Source: Aquirufa rosea
Lineage (GTDB): Bacteria > Bacteroidota > Bacteroidia > Cytophagales > Spirosomataceae
Length of the DNA stretch: 64,000 nucleotides
Direction of reading: 5' to 3'
Assembly (NCBI RefSeq): GCF_004118285.1
Contig: NZ_SDHY01000007.1
Location: 1 to 64,000, forward strand
The notes beneath the pieces are model-generated. The model was not told where the DNA came from, searched no databases, and was given only the letters and a program-made list of their open reading frames with translations. Below, piece after piece: positions 52,572-62,049 of the stretch (positions are counted from its first letter, which is position 1; every line of letters begins with the position of its first letter). The position numbers were made by a program, and so were the translations under genes.

Positions 52572-53369
52572 ATGAGTACAAAAGACCTTCGTTGGCTTAG
52601 TCGCTCTGAACTTCTCATTGGGGAACATGGCATTGAGCAATTACAAAATTCCCATGTCTTAATCGTTGGATTAGGAGGAGTAGGCTCCTTCGCAGCCGAG
52701 TTTATTGCCAGAGCCGGCGTGGGAACCATGACCATTGTAGATGGTGATGTAGTGGACCCGACCAACAGAAATCGACAGTTACCTGCATTAGCTACTAATC
52801 ACGGTGTAGCCAAGGTAAAAATCATGGCGGAGCGTTTAAAAGCCATCAATCCGGATTTAGCATTGCATGAGCACGAAACATTTTTGAGCCCAGAGGCAGC
52901 TAAAGAAATTCTTGAAAAAACGAAGTACGATTATGTCATGGATTGCATCGATTCAGTTACTCCGAAACTGACTTTATTGAAGACAGCTTATGACCTAGGA
53001 CTAAAAATAGTCAGTTCCATGGGTGCGGGAGGTAAGCTTGACCCTACCAAATTACGAACTGCTGATTTACTTGATACTAGGGAATGTTACTTAGCTTCTT
53101 TGGTTAGAAAAAGAATCCGTAAAATGGGAGTCGGCAGAGGTATCAAGGCAGTTTATTCTCAAGAAAAAGTGAAGGATGATTCCCTTATTTTAACGGATGG
53201 TTCTAACTTTAAAAAATCAGCTTATGGAACCATTTCCTATTTACCAGCCGCCTTTGGGGGCGTTTGCGCGTCGGTAGTTATTCGAGATTTATTGAATGAA
53301 CCTATTCCTATGGAAAAAAAGCTTAAAGCTTTTATTCGAATGGAACAAAAAAATAAGCAAAAGAAATGA
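52572..53369 (+). CDS. tcdA: tRNA threonylcarbamoyladenosine dehydratase TcdA
   Basis: A 265-residue E1-like (ThiF/MoeB superfamily) ATP-dependent enzyme that cyclises t6A to ct6A on tRNA. ATP-binding VLIVGLGGVGSFAAEFIARAGVG (about 28-50), adenylation residues DPTNRNRQLPAL (about 63-74), Asp in VMDCIDSVTPKLTL, SSMGAGGKLDPTKLRTADL (about 146-164). Full length. tsaE earlier in the window supplies part of the t6A pathway. Overlaps the mogA start by ATGA. Confidence 0.93.
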   Translation: MSTKDLRWLSRSELLIGEHGIEQLQNSHVLIVGLGGVGSFAAEFIARAGVGTMTIVDGDVVDPTNRNRQLPALATNHGVAKVKIMAERLKAINPDLALHEHETFLSPEAAKEILEKTKYDYVMDCIDSVTPKLTLLKTAYDLGLKIVSSMGAGGKLDPTKLRTADLLDTRECYLASLVRKRIRKMGVGRGIKAVYSQEKVKDDSLILTDGSNFKKSAYGTISYLPAAFGGVCASVVIRDLLNEPIPMEKKLKAFIRMEQKNKQKK

Positions 53370-53893
53370 TTAAAATAGGGGTAATCAATGTGTCAGATAG
53401 AGCCAGTGCCGGCATTTACGAGGATATTCCTGGCAAAGCGGTGGTTGAATTGTTAAAAGAATATTTAATCTCAGAATTTGAAGTAATTTATGCCGTGATT
53501 CCAGATGAGCAGCCTTTGTTGGAAAAGGCCATGTGCCAAATGGCAGATGAGCAAGGCGCCTGTCTAATTGTCACCACTGGAGGCACCGGACCAGCCCTGC
53601 GAGATGTTACTCCAGAAGCCACAGAAGCTGTTTGTCAAAAGATGATGCCTGGTTTCGGAGAATTAATGCGGCAAGTAAGTTTACAATATGTACCGACAGC
53701 TATCTTAAGTCGTCAAACGGCAGGCATACGAGGTAAATCCTTGATTGTCAACTTACCCGGTAAGCCCAAGGCTATCCGTCAATGCTTGGAAGCCGTATTT
53801 CCTGCCATCCCCTATTGTATTGATTTGATTGGTGGTCCTTATTTGGTTTGCAATGAAAGCAACATGAAGGCATTCAGACCTCCTTCCAATTAA
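53366..53893 (+). CDS. mogA: Molybdopterin adenylyltransferase MogA
   Basis: A 175-residue MoaB/MogA family protein activating molybdopterin for Mo insertion. Seen: INVSDRASAGIYEDIPGKAV (8-27), IVTTGGTGPALRDVTPEATEAV (about 67-88, the MPT-binding loop), ILSRQTAGIRGKSLIVNLPGKPKAI (about 109-133) with the substrate Asp/Pro region. Clusters with tcdA but other moa genes are absent, so molybdenum cofactor enzymes must lie elsewhere. Its stop shares TTAA with the class IV aminotransferase. Confidence 0.93.
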   Translation: MIKIGVINVSDRASAGIYEDIPGKAVVELLKEYLISEFEVIYAVIPDEQPLLEKAMCQMADEQGACLIVTTGGTGPALRDVTPEATEAVCQKMMPGFGELMRQVSLQYVPTAILSRQTAGIRGKSLIVNLPGKPKAIRQCLEAVFPAIPYCIDLIGGPYLVCNESNMKAFRPPSN

Positions 53894-54705
53894 TTTTCGT
53901 GCTGGACTAGCAAGTCATACAATTGCCGGGTATAGATTCCTTTTTTACCACTTCCAATCCAGGTATCATCTATACGGTTCACGGGAACTACACGCTTGGT
54001 ACTACCCGTGGTGAAAACCTCATCAGCTAGCATAAACTCCTCCAAACTGACATCCTGCACCCTTACCTCCATGATGTTTGCAGCCAAATCAATCACATGT
54101 TTTCGAGTGATGCCCTCTAATATATGTTGAGCTGGAGTGTACAAGACACCCGATTTAACACAAAACAAATTACTCCTGGAAGATTCAGAAACACCCGTTT
54201 CGCGGCTAAAATATATAAAATCATCAAAGCCTTGAGATTTGATAATAGGCCAATTTCGCACTGCAAAAGAATAATTTAAGGTTTTAATATCTGCCATTTC
54301 ACGAACAAAATCTCTGCTTGCCAAAGCCACCCCCCGATGAGGATCCATGAATTGAAATTCATTGGGAATAATGAATAGCTGACTTTTACCCAATGGCTCA
54401 AAACCATTCATGGAATCTCCACCCGATAATATCATTTTAACTCCCAAGCATTCAACTTCAGACCTGCTTGCAATTTCATGAATGAGACCTGCCAATTGTT
54501 CCTTCGTGTAGGAATGCGGAATACCCATTTTTTGCGCAGAAGCTAAAAAACGATCTAGATGATCTGATAAAAAAACAGGGCTTCCATGCATGATTCGAAA
54601 AAAATCGAAAATACCATATCCCCGTAAAAAACCTACATCTTGAATACTTACTTTCACTTGATCTGGATCTAACCAGTCGTGATTATGATAAATTGGATAA
54701 ACCAT
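53890..54705 (-). CDS. Class IV aminotransferase
   Basis: A 271-residue PLP enzyme of fold type IV (branched-chain or D-amino acid aminotransferase or 4-amino-4-deoxychorismate lyase type). Seen: VSIQDVGFLRGYGIFDFFRI (about 19-38), FLSDHLDRFLASA, Schiff base Lys141 in DIKTLNYSFAVRNW, GVSESSRSNLFCVKSG (about 175-190) and the GITRKHVIDLA segment with PLP-phosphate contacts. The folP gene overlaps its start by 23 nt on the same strand, so a folate role (PabC-like) is a fair hypothesis but not proven. Confidence 0.87.
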   Translation of the reverse strand: MVYPIYHNHDWLDPDQVKVSIQDVGFLRGYGIFDFFRIMHGSPVFLSDHLDRFLASAQKMGIPHSYTKEQLAGLIHEIASRSEVECLGVKMILSGGDSMNGFEPLGKSQLFIIPNEFQFMDPHRGVALASRDFVREMADIKTLNYSFAVRNWPIIKSQGFDDFIYFSRETGVSESSRSNLFCVKSGVLYTPAQHILEGITRKHVIDLAANIMEVRVQDVSLEEFMLADEVFTTGSTKRVVPVNRIDDTWIGSGKKGIYTRQLYDLLVQHEN

Positions 54706-55552
54706 TTTCTTGTAATTTCTGAACTAAACAAAGTACCTCATGGGCTTCTTTCACATCATGTACACGTAAAATATGGGCCCCTTGTAGCAAAGCAACCGTA
54801 TGTAAAACAGAAGTCCCATTTAAAGCATTTTCCGAATTAACTCCCAGCACTTTTTGAATCATGGATTTTCTGGACACACCCACCAAAACAGGTACACCCA
54901 AGGTCATCAGTTGGTTCAAACCTGCCAATAGTTGATAATTTTGGTCCAGCGACTTCGAAAAACCAAATCCAGGGTCAAGGATGACATCTTTGGCTCCCAA
55001 GGCTCGTAGTTCTTGTAACTTTTTTGCCATATCTAGCCAAACATCTTCTACGACATCCTGATAATTTGGCACTTGATGCACTTGGGAAAATGCACCCACA
55101 CTATGAGTTAAAATATAAGGGACTTGATTTTCAGCTACCCAAGGAAAAATCCCTTCATCCATTTGACCGCCACCTACGTCATTGAACCAATCTGCTCCTG
55201 CCTGAATGGCTGCTTGAGCAACAGACAAGCGATACGTATCTACGGATATACAAACCTGAGGAAAGGCTTTTCTCAATGCCTCCACAATGGGCAACACTCG
55301 ATCTTGCTCTTCTTGCGCACTAACTTCCTGAGCGTCAGGACGTGTAGAGTGTCCGCCAATATCCAGTATGCTTGCACCTTCCTCTAGCATTTGGGCAGCC
55401 ATTTCCATACAGGTATCTACCTGATTAACTCTGCTTCCCGAAAAAAAAGAATCAGGAGTAGCATTAATAATGGCCATGATTTGAGGAGTTTGAAGATGAA
55501 TCAAACCTGCCTGATATCGAATTGTCTGAAAAGATGGAAAAAGACCTTCCAA
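54683..55552 (-). CDS. folP: Dihydropteroate synthase
   Basis: A 289-residue TIM-barrel enzyme joining 6-hydroxymethyl-dihydropterin diphosphate with p-aminobenzoate. Seen: IMAIINATPDSFFSGSR (about 25-41, the N-T-P-D-S-F motif), GASILDIGGHSTRPDAQEV (about 58-76), CISVDTYR (about 99-106), DVILDPGFGFSKSL and GVSRKSMIQKVLG (about 225-237), with RVHDV near the C-terminus. Length normal. Its 3' end overlaps the class IV aminotransferase by 23 nt, so they are translationally coupled. Confidence 0.95.
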   Translation of the reverse strand: MEGLFPSFQTIRYQAGLIHLQTPQIMAIINATPDSFFSGSRVNQVDTCMEMAAQMLEEGASILDIGGHSTRPDAQEVSAQEEQDRVLPIVEALRKAFPQVCISVDTYRLSVAQAAIQAGADWFNDVGGGQMDEGIFPWVAENQVPYILTHSVGAFSQVHQVPNYQDVVEDVWLDMAKKLQELRALGAKDVILDPGFGFSKSLDQNYQLLAGLNQLMTLGVPVLVGVSRKSMIQKVLGVNSENALNGTSVLHTVALLQGAHILRVHDVKEAHEVLCLVQKLQENGLSNLS

Positions 55553-55578
55553 ATGAGCTGAAATTTAGATAATTTAAA

Positions 55579-55586
55579 TAATTTTG
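55579..55586 (+). promoter_or_regulatory. -7 box of the DUF1599 gene
   Basis: TAATTTTG fits TAnnTTTG, 42 nt before the ATG at 55629. The region is the divergent gap to folP. Confidence 0.4.
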
Positions 55587-55628
55587 TAGTCTGAAAAAAT
55601 AAAGAGATTTGTAAACTAATCCTCTCCT

Positions 55629-56207
55629 ATGAACAGGGACAATGCGCCTTCCCAAACTGAAATCGAATATCGACAAGTAATTTCACACTGCAAAGCCTTG
55701 TTTGATAAAAAAAACAAAGATTATGGTACTTCTTGGCGAATTTTACGATTGCCCAGTTTAACGGATCAAATTTTCATTAAAGCGCAGCGCATTCGCAGCA
55801 TTCAAGAAAAAGGAGAGCAGAAAATACAAGATGGTATTGAAGGTGAATTCATTGGAATCATCAATTATTGCATCATTGCACTCATTCAAAAGTCTTTAGA
55901 AAATTCAGACCAAATGGAATTCAGTGCAGAAGAACTCAGCCTGTTTTACGACCATCAAGTAGATATCACTTTAGAGCTTTTACGTAACAAAAACCATGAT
56001 TATGGTGAAGCTTGGCGCGATATGCGCGTGAGTAGTATGACAGATCTGATTTTAATGAAGATATTCCGAACCAAACAAATTGAAAATAACCAAGGTATTA
56101 CCCTTGTTTCGGAAGGAGTTGAGGCTAATTACCAAGATATGCTCAATTATGCTGTCTTCTGTTTGATTAAAATCAAGGAAGAACAAATGCAAATTCAACA
56201 ACAATAA
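55629..56207 (+). CDS. DUF1599 domain-containing protein, internally duplicated
   Basis: A 192-residue cytosolic protein of the DUF1599 family (nucleotide-modification associated domain type by my recall). Two similar halves are visible: KNKDYGTSWRILRLPSLTDQI (28-48) followed by RIRSIQEKGEQKIQDGIEGE, and KNHDYGEAWRDMRVSSMTDLI (121-141) followed by RTKQIENN. So the gene is an internal duplication. The conserved D-Y-G...W pattern suggests an enzymatic or nucleotide-binding role. It heads a run with BT_3928 and aroK. Function not inferable from the sequence. Confidence 0.9.
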   Translation: MNRDNAPSQTEIEYRQVISHCKALFDKKNKDYGTSWRILRLPSLTDQIFIKAQRIRSIQEKGEQKIQDGIEGEFIGIINYCIIALIQKSLENSDQMEFSAEELSLFYDHQVDITLELLRNKNHDYGEAWRDMRVSSMTDLILMKIFRTKQIENNQGITLVSEGVEANYQDMLNYAVFCLIKIKEEQMQIQQQ

Positions 56208-56217
56208 TTTACCAATA

Positions 56218-57330
56218 ATGATGAGGCAATATAGCAAAATCGCTACCTTTTTATTGGTTTTTATCTTCCTTTTCTCCGGGCTAATCAAACTGAATGACCC
56301 GATTGGAACTCAGTTAAAATTGGAAGAATATTTCGATGTATTTTCACAAGACTTTCCTGCCATGGAAGGCTTTTGGAAATTCTGGATTCCTTATGCCCTA
56401 CCTCTTTCCATCTTATTAAGTAGTCTGGAGGTGGTTTTAGGAATAGCCCTGTGGACCAACTACCGAACCCAACAGGTACTTTGGACATTTTTAGGCCTAC
56501 TCACCTTCTTTGGTTTCCTAACATTTTATTCAGCCTACTTTAATAAAGTAACTGATTGTGGATGTTTCGGAGAAACGATTAAATTAACGCCATGGACCTC
56601 CTTTTTTAAGGATGTATTTTTATTCCTTTTAGCGCTGAGTCTATTATTTACCGATAAAATAAAAGAATTTAATACGCGTATGTTACCTGTAGGTATCAGT
56701 GCCCTACTAAGTATATTGTTAGGCGTATATACCTATTTTTATTTACCAATTCACGACGGACTTCCTTATGCAGTAGGAGAAAATATCCCCCAAAATATGA
56801 AATCCAGAGAGGCCCTACGCTTTTCTTACGTTTACAAAATACAAGGTAAGGAAGTGACTTTGACTGAAATGCCTACAGATTCCCAAGCGGTTTTCGTATC
56901 CATGCAAGCTTTAAATGAAAAGGAGGCTCGGCCATTGATTACTGATTACCGAATTTGGGTGGATAATGATACTACCGACTATACCGCTGAGAGTTTTAAG
57001 GGGAAAAAACTACTGGTGATTATTCCCAATGTGCATCACTCCCATCTGGAAGCGCTGAAAGATATCTCCCAGTTAGCCCATGAGGCCAACAAAAAAGGTA
57101 TTATTGTCTGGTTACTAAGTGCCTCCTCGGATGATGAAGTGAATGCCATCCGACATGAATACCAATTAAATTTTCCCGCCTTATCGGCTGATAGCAAAGT
57201 TTTAAAAACCATGATTCGATCCAGCCCAGGTCTTTGGGTACTCAACCAAGGAACTGTTCGTGGTAAATGGTCTGCCTACCACTTGCCTAGTATCGATGAA
57301 ATTGATCAAAGTTTATTAACACTAGATTAA
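56218..57330 (+). CDS. BT_3928 family DoxX-type protein
   Basis: A 370-residue membrane protein: N-terminal DoxX/MauE-like four-helix region (KIATFLLVFIFLFSGLIKLND 5-25, then three more helices to about 150), with the FSGLIKLNDP and DCGCFGE motifs (the latter around 116-122 with a Cys pair). The second half (from about 185) is a soluble thioredoxin-like domain, with KGKKLLVIIPNVHHSHLEALKDISQLAHEANKKGI and GLWVLNQGTVRGKW, but no CxxC. The family is Bacteroidota-specific. It sits between DUF1599 and aroK, both within 10 nt. Role probably redox or folding, uncertain. Confidence 0.88.
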   Translation: MMRQYSKIATFLLVFIFLFSGLIKLNDPIGTQLKLEEYFDVFSQDFPAMEGFWKFWIPYALPLSILLSSLEVVLGIALWTNYRTQQVLWTFLGLLTFFGFLTFYSAYFNKVTDCGCFGETIKLTPWTSFFKDVFLFLLALSLLFTDKIKEFNTRMLPVGISALLSILLGVYTYFYLPIHDGLPYAVGENIPQNMKSREALRFSYVYKIQGKEVTLTEMPTDSQAVFVSMQALNEKEARPLITDYRIWVDNDTTDYTAESFKGKKLLVIIPNVHHSHLEALKDISQLAHEANKKGIIVWLLSASSDDEVNAIRHEYQLNFPALSADSKVLKTMIRSSPGLWVLNQGTVRGKWSAYHLPSIDEIDQSLLTLD

Positions 57331-57332
57331 GA

Positions 57333-57854
57333 ATGAAAAATATTTATTTAATAGGAATGCCCTCCTCGGGTAAAAGTACCCTCGGAAAAGAATTAGCCAG
57401 GAGCCTAGGTTTTAGTTTTACAGATATGGATAAGCTGATTGAAACCAGAGAGCAAAAAACTATTTCAGAAATTTTTTCAACCTATGGTGAAGCTCATTTC
57501 CGTGAATTAGAACGTAAGACTTTACATGGTTTCCAGCCGGATCAATCCATGGTAATTGCAACAGGAGGTGGCGTTCCCTGTTTTTTTGATAATATGGATT
57601 ACATGAAGAAAAATGGCATCAGTATTTTTCTCAATGTAGAACTAGATGACTTAGCCAAAAGATTATATAAAGCCCAAGGCAATAATCGTCCTTTATTAGA
57701 TAAAAGTCAAAGCGAAGAAGCGGTGATTGCCACCATCAAAAAGACTTTTGAGGAAAGATTACCTTTTTACAAACAAGCCGATATTCAGGTGGATGGTGAA
57801 ATAAGTGTCAACCAATTATTATGGTTGATTGAATCGTATGTTCCAGTTCAATAA
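57333..57854 (+). CDS. aroK: Shikimate kinase
   Basis: A 173-residue enzyme phosphorylating shikimate with ATP. Walker A GMPSSGKST (8-16), shikimate site FTDMDKLIETRE (about 30-41), Arg in FRELERKTLHG (about 57-67), GGGVPCF (about 79-85, the GGG loop), NNRPLLDK (about 114-121) with the lid Arg, and F-E-E-R-L-P-F-Y near 136. Start 2 nt after BT_3928. Its end touches the convergent porin gene with no spacer. Confidence 0.95.
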   Translation: MKNIYLIGMPSSGKSTLGKELARSLGFSFTDMDKLIETREQKTISEIFSTYGEAHFRELERKTLHGFQPDQSMVIATGGGVPCFFDNMDYMKKNGISIFLNVELDDLAKRLYKAQGNNRPLLDKSQSEEAVIATIKKTFEERLPFYKQADIQVDGEISVNQLLWLIESYVPVQ

Positions 57855-59411
57855 TTAGAATAAAATTCCCGCTCCTAACATTAGCTGCAGGTTATTTTTC
57901 GTCAACATGGCAGAAGAATAATCTGCAGCATTTTTTAAGCTATATGGGGTATATCCATCCTTAGCGCTACGTTGAACCACCGTCAAATCCAAATAGAAAG
58001 ACGAACTACGGTACCCAATTCCTCCCGAAAGTTGTAAACTATTTCGATCCATGCTATCGTAGGTAGTGGAATAACCTCCTCCAAATTGAGCCACTCCAGC
58101 ACGTACACTCCAATTTGTCGTTACACGCACCTCAGTACCTATCTTCACATTCAAGGCTGAATCAAAATCTCTCTTAATCTGTCCATTATGTTTATCCTGA
58201 AATTGGCGATTGGCTGAGGAAGATAATTCAGCTGATGAAACTCTCATTCCAGGATAATTAATATAGGCCACATCCATGCTCAAAAATGCCCTCTTTCCAA
58301 AGAAATAAGCCAAGCCGCCAGATAAGGTCATTGGGCTTGTCATTTGGTAGGTAAATTCATTGGGAGTTACATACACCGGTCTTACTCGGGTAATGATGAT
58401 TGGAGTTCCATTGGAATCAAAAGATGGAATACCGTTCACATTGGGACTAATGCGTGCATCATAACGCTCATTCATTTGATCAAAATATGTAGGACTTTGG
58501 AAATTCAAGGCTACCCTAAGGTTGCTATTCCATTTATAAATCATACCCAATGACAAGGAAATACCCGAACCATTAGTTACTAATGTTTCTCGGTAATTCA
58601 TACCAGCTACATATTTCCCTCCAATATATTCCTCGGTCCAATTGCTAGTAGTAGATGAAGAAATTTTAGAAAACTGCAAACCCGCTCCAATATACAATTT
58701 ATCCAAGTAGGAGGCCCCGTAGCCAAAATTCCAACTGCTCATGGCTCCTGAATTGACCACCTCACCTACTTGTGAGGTAGGTAAATTAGACTCATACCTA
58801 GTAAATGGCACTCCACCAGTGCTGGGATTGGGATCAATTAAATAAGCTTGGTAAGCAGCTGCCTCAGGACTATCTGCATAATTACTGGCTGGACTGTATT
58901 CTTCATCCAAACTTGCTCCCGTAGCTTTTTTATCGTTGGCTTTTTCAATGAATGAATCTAACAAGGAACTCCGATTATTAACCCCAGAAACATAAACGGG
59001 TTGAGTAAAAACCACATGACGAACAAAACTAATGCCAAAGGCTCCATGCCATTTACTGCGAATATTAGGATCACCAGCCAGCACTAAACCTAGCGTAGGC
59101 AAATGAAATAATGCATCCGTTTGCTTGGCGTTTGAACCTAAGTAATTAGACGAGGTAGAAGAATTTTGTTGAGCCATACTCAAATGCACCTCCGAGCGAT
59201 TGTAAAATCCTAGTCCCGCAGGATTAGAAGCTATGGAAGTGACATCCGCACCGAGGACACTGTAATTTCCTCCTAAGGCTTGCATACGAGCTGTTCCTGA
59301 GGAATAAGTGCTCGAAAAGTATTTAGCCAAATTGGAATAACTATAAATTTGCCCAAAGACAAAGCTAGGTAAGCACAATCCTACCGCGATTGTTAAAAAA
59401 TACTTTTTCAT
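57855..59411 (-). CDS. OmpP1/FadL-family outer membrane transporter
   Basis: A 518-residue outer membrane beta barrel, signal peptide KKYFLTIAVGLCLPSFVFG. Start of mature region SYSNLAKYFSSTYSSGTARMQALGGNYSVLGADVTSIASNPAGLGFY, the FadL/OmpP1 N-terminal pattern, where Asn-Pro-Ala-Gly is diagnostic. Alternating strands and turns follow to a final NLQLMLGAGILF, an amphipathic last strand ending in Phe. In Bacteroidota these proteins are annotated as hemin receptor or OmpP1. Preceded on the same strand by a low-complexity lipoprotein gene. Confidence 0.9.
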   Translation of the reverse strand: MKKYFLTIAVGLCLPSFVFGQIYSYSNLAKYFSSTYSSGTARMQALGGNYSVLGADVTSIASNPAGLGFYNRSEVHLSMAQQNSSTSSNYLGSNAKQTDALFHLPTLGLVLAGDPNIRSKWHGAFGISFVRHVVFTQPVYVSGVNNRSSLLDSFIEKANDKKATGASLDEEYSPASNYADSPEAAAYQAYLIDPNPSTGGVPFTRYESNLPTSQVGEVVNSGAMSSWNFGYGASYLDKLYIGAGLQFSKISSSTTSNWTEEYIGGKYVAGMNYRETLVTNGSGISLSLGMIYKWNSNLRVALNFQSPTYFDQMNERYDARISPNVNGIPSFDSNGTPIIITRVRPVYVTPNEFTYQMTSPMTLSGGLAYFFGKRAFLSMDVAYINYPGMRVSSAELSSSANRQFQDKHNGQIKRDFDSALNVKIGTEVRVTTNWSVRAGVAQFGGGYSTTYDSMDRNSLQLSGGIGYRSSSFYLDLTVVQRSAKDGYTPYSLKNAADYSSAMLTKNNLQLMLGAGILF

Positions 59412-59422
59412 ACATTCAGATA

Positions 59423-60445
59423 TTACCTAGGACCACGGGAACTTCCACCGCCACCACCGCCGCTGCTTCCACCACCACCGTAGGAACCTCCTCCACCTCC
59501 AGAATTATAAGATGGTCTTGAGAAAGATTCATATTGACGAGAAGAAGATGGCTCTGCATAACGATATTCTACGTTAGAATTTCTTCTTGGAGCAGCTGAA
59601 CGCTCATAGCTTTGCGTGCCAACGGAACGGTTCGAATAATTACTTGGCTGATTAGATCCTTGATTATTGTAATAATTGTTTCCACTTCTTGGCGTATTGG
59701 AGAAAGAATCTCCGTATGCCGCACGATTCGAAGTACCTGTCTCCCTTGGACCATAATAAACTTTACGAGGTGGATCCACCGTCGTGTTATTGTAATTATA
59801 GCCATTAGAACCTAAAGAATTATAATAGTTGTAATTATTGTAGACTACCCCACCAAAATTGCGATAAGGGTTGTAGAAGGACCATGGATTATAAAAAGGA
59901 TCATAATAACGATATGAATTAAACCCATATACAGAACCGAAACCAAAGGAGGATCCATAATAAAAAGGATCATACATCATACCATATGCAGAATAAAAAG
60001 GGTTCATCATCAAATTATAGGAACTCAATGGAGAGTACCAGCGAGATCCAAATCCATAACCAAAGGTGATAAATGGATTTACGTACCAATTGTTCCAGGT
60101 AGAAGCAGAACTAAAGCCATCCACATAACCGTTGCTGTAAGCTCGATTATATGTATTTGGGTTGACACTATTGTTATAATTGTATACACTGCGAGAATTT
60201 AAATATGTTGACTGCTGCGCTATCCCTTCCTCTTCCTCGATAACCACAGTATTATCATCAAAATTCAAATAATCTGATCTTACCTTTTTAGTAGATGCCA
60301 CGGCACGCTGAGGTGTATCATACAAATCATCAGAAGCAAATTGACGCTTGGCAAGCTCACTGGATGGGCTCACCTGAATGGTTACACAGGCTTGAAAAAA
60401 AGCCGCTATACCCACTAAAGACAAGACAATAAGTTGATTTTTCAT
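59423..60445 (-). CDS. Low-complexity Tyr/Asn/Gly-rich lipoprotein
   Basis: A 340-residue predicted outer-surface lipoprotein. Signal IVLSLVGIAAFFQACVTIQV with the lipobox Cys at about 20. The middle (about 85-200) is extremely rich in Tyr, Asn, Ser, Phe and Pro: NPFYSAYGMMYDPFYYGSSF, YRYYDPFYNPWSFYNPYRNF. The end (about 315-335) is Gly-Ser rich, with SGGGGGSYGGGGSSGG and SSRGPR. No domain family recognised. Shorter reading frames in other phases here arise from this repetitive composition. It is followed on the same strand by the FadL-like gene 11 nt downstream, so it may belong to the same surface unit. Confidence 0.8.
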   Translation of the reverse strand: MKNQLIVLSLVGIAAFFQACVTIQVSPSSELAKRQFASDDLYDTPQRAVASTKKVRSDYLNFDDNTVVIEEEEGIAQQSTYLNSRSVYNYNNSVNPNTYNRAYSNGYVDGFSSASTWNNWYVNPFITFGYGFGSRWYSPLSSYNLMMNPFYSAYGMMYDPFYYGSSFGFGSVYGFNSYRYYDPFYNPWSFYNPYRNFGGVVYNNYNYYNSLGSNGYNYNNTTVDPPRKVYYGPRETGTSNRAAYGDSFSNTPRSGNNYYNNQGSNQPSNYSNRSVGTQSYERSAAPRRNSNVEYRYAEPSSSRQYESFSRPSYNSGGGGGSYGGGGSSGGGGGGSSRGPR

Positions 60446-60487
60446 GGTCTTAGGTATAATTTATAAGCTTAACTAAGGACAATAACG

Positions 60488-60495
60488 TATCTTTG
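60488..60495 (+). promoter_or_regulatory. -7 box of proS
   Basis: TATCTTTG fits TAnnTTTG, 81 nt before the ATG at 60577. Confidence 0.4.
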
Positions 60496-60576
60496 TCGCT
60501 AAATGTTCGTTGACTTAACAATTTAACACAAATAAAACGAATAAATATCTAATTAATTACGCGACAAGCTATTTTT

Positions 60577-62049
60577 ATGAGTAAATCCTTACCCAGCAGA
60601 GCAGAAAATTATTCCGAGTGGTACAATGAGCTAGTTAAGCGGGCAGACCTAGCTGAAAACTCAGCCGTGAGAGGCTGTATGATTATCAAACCTTATGGAT
60701 ATTCCATTTGGGAAAAAATGCAAAGAGCCTTGGATGATATGTTCAAAGAAACAGGCCATGTCAATGCTTATTTCCCCCTATTAATACCCAAATCATTCCT
60801 TTCCAAAGAAGCTTCCCATGTGGAAGGATTTGCGAAAGAATGTGCGGTGGTTACACACTACCGACTAAAAAACGATCCGAATGGACATGGAGTCATCGTA
60901 GATCCAGAGGCTAAATTGGAGGAGGAATTAATCATTCGCCCTACTTCAGAAACGGTCATTTGGTCCACCTATAAAAACTGGGTCCAGTCCTATCGCGACC
61001 TACCCATATTAATGAATCAATGGGCCAACGTGATGCGTTGGGAAATGCGTACCCGTTTGTTTTTACGCACCGCGGAGTTTCTTTGGCAAGAGGGTCATAC
61101 AGCTCATGCGACAAAAGAGGAAGCCGTAGAGGAAACGGAACAAATGTTGAACATTTATGCCGAATTTGCTGAGTCTTACATGGCTATGCCTGTGATCAAG
61201 GGCCGAAAAACTGCCAACGAGCGTTTTGCTGGGGCTGAAGATACGTATTGCATTGAGGCAATGATGCAGGACGGAAAAGCCTTGCAAGCAGGCACCTCGC
61301 ACTTTTTAGGACAAAATTTTGCTAAGGCTTTTGATGTGAAATTTTTGAATAAGGCTAACCAACAAGAATACGTTTGGGGAACCTCTTGGGGTGTTTCTAC
61401 CCGTTTGATGGGGGCGCTGATTATGGCACATTCGGATGACCAAGGTTTGGTATTGCCACCTAAATTAGCTCCTATTCAGGTGGTTATTGTTCCGATTTAC
61501 AAGGGAGAAGAACAATTAGGCAATATAAAGGCAAAGATCGATCCTTTAGTTGCAAATTTGAAGAAGAGAGGTATCTCCGTTAAATTTGATTCTTCCGATA
61601 ATCAAAGTCCGGGCTTCAAATTTGCTGAATATGAATTAAAAGGTGTGCCGGTTCGTCTAGCTATGGGAAATCGTGATATTGAAAACGGAACGATCGAATT
61701 GGCCCGTAGAGATACCCGAGTAAAAACCAGTTTGCCGTTTGAAGGCATTGAGCAGGTTATTGTAGACACCTTGGATGACATCCAACAAAACATCTACCAA
61801 AAGGCTTTAGCATTTAGAGCAGATAACACCTTTGAAGTTAATACTTGGGATGAATTTTTAGTGAAAATAGAAGAAGGTGGATTCCTTTCGGCTCATTGGG
61901 ATGGAAGTCCAGAAACAGAAGAAAAAATCAAGGAATTAACCAAAGCCACCATTCGCTGCATTCCGTTGGATTCCCCAGAAGAAGCAGGAAAGTGCATTCT
62001 TACAGGGAATCCATCGAAACAACGTGTTATTTTTGCCCGCGCTTACTAA
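60577..62049 (+). CDS. proS: Proline--tRNA ligase, archaeal/eukaryal-like type
   Basis: A 490-residue class II synthetase charging tRNA-Pro. Seen: [42 protein letters not shown] (start region), [22 protein letters not shown] (about 64-85), [11 protein letters not shown] (about 126-136, motif-2 region), [24 protein letters not shown] (about 153-176), [16 protein letters not shown] (about 232-247), [29 protein letters not shown] (motif 3). It lacks the bacterial-type editing insertion and has the short ProS form of about 490 residues with an extra C-terminal region ending in Tyr. Common in Bacteroidota. Shares its stop tetranucleotide with the convergent nifS-like gene. Confidence 0.96.
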   Translation: MSKSLPSRAENYSEWYNELVKRADLAENSAVRGCMIIKPYGYSIWEKMQRALDDMFKETGHVNAYFPLLIPKSFLSKEASHVEGFAKECAVVTHYRLKNDPNGHGVIVDPEAKLEEELIIRPTSETVIWSTYKNWVQSYRDLPILMNQWANVMRWEMRTRLFLRTAEFLWQEGHTAHATKEEAVEETEQMLNIYAEFAESYMAMPVIKGRKTANERFAGAEDTYCIEAMMQDGKALQAGTSHFLGQNFAKAFDVKFLNKANQQEYVWGTSWGVSTRLMGALIMAHSDDQGLVLPPKLAPIQVVIVPIYKGEEQLGNIKAKIDPLVANLKKRGISVKFDSSDNQSPGFKFAEYELKGVPVRLAMGNRDIENGTIELARRDTRVKTSLPFEGIEQVIVDTLDDIQQNIYQKALAFRADNTFEVNTWDEFLVKIEEGGFLSAHWDGSPETEEKIKELTKATIRCIPLDSPEEAGKCILTGNPSKQRVIFARAY

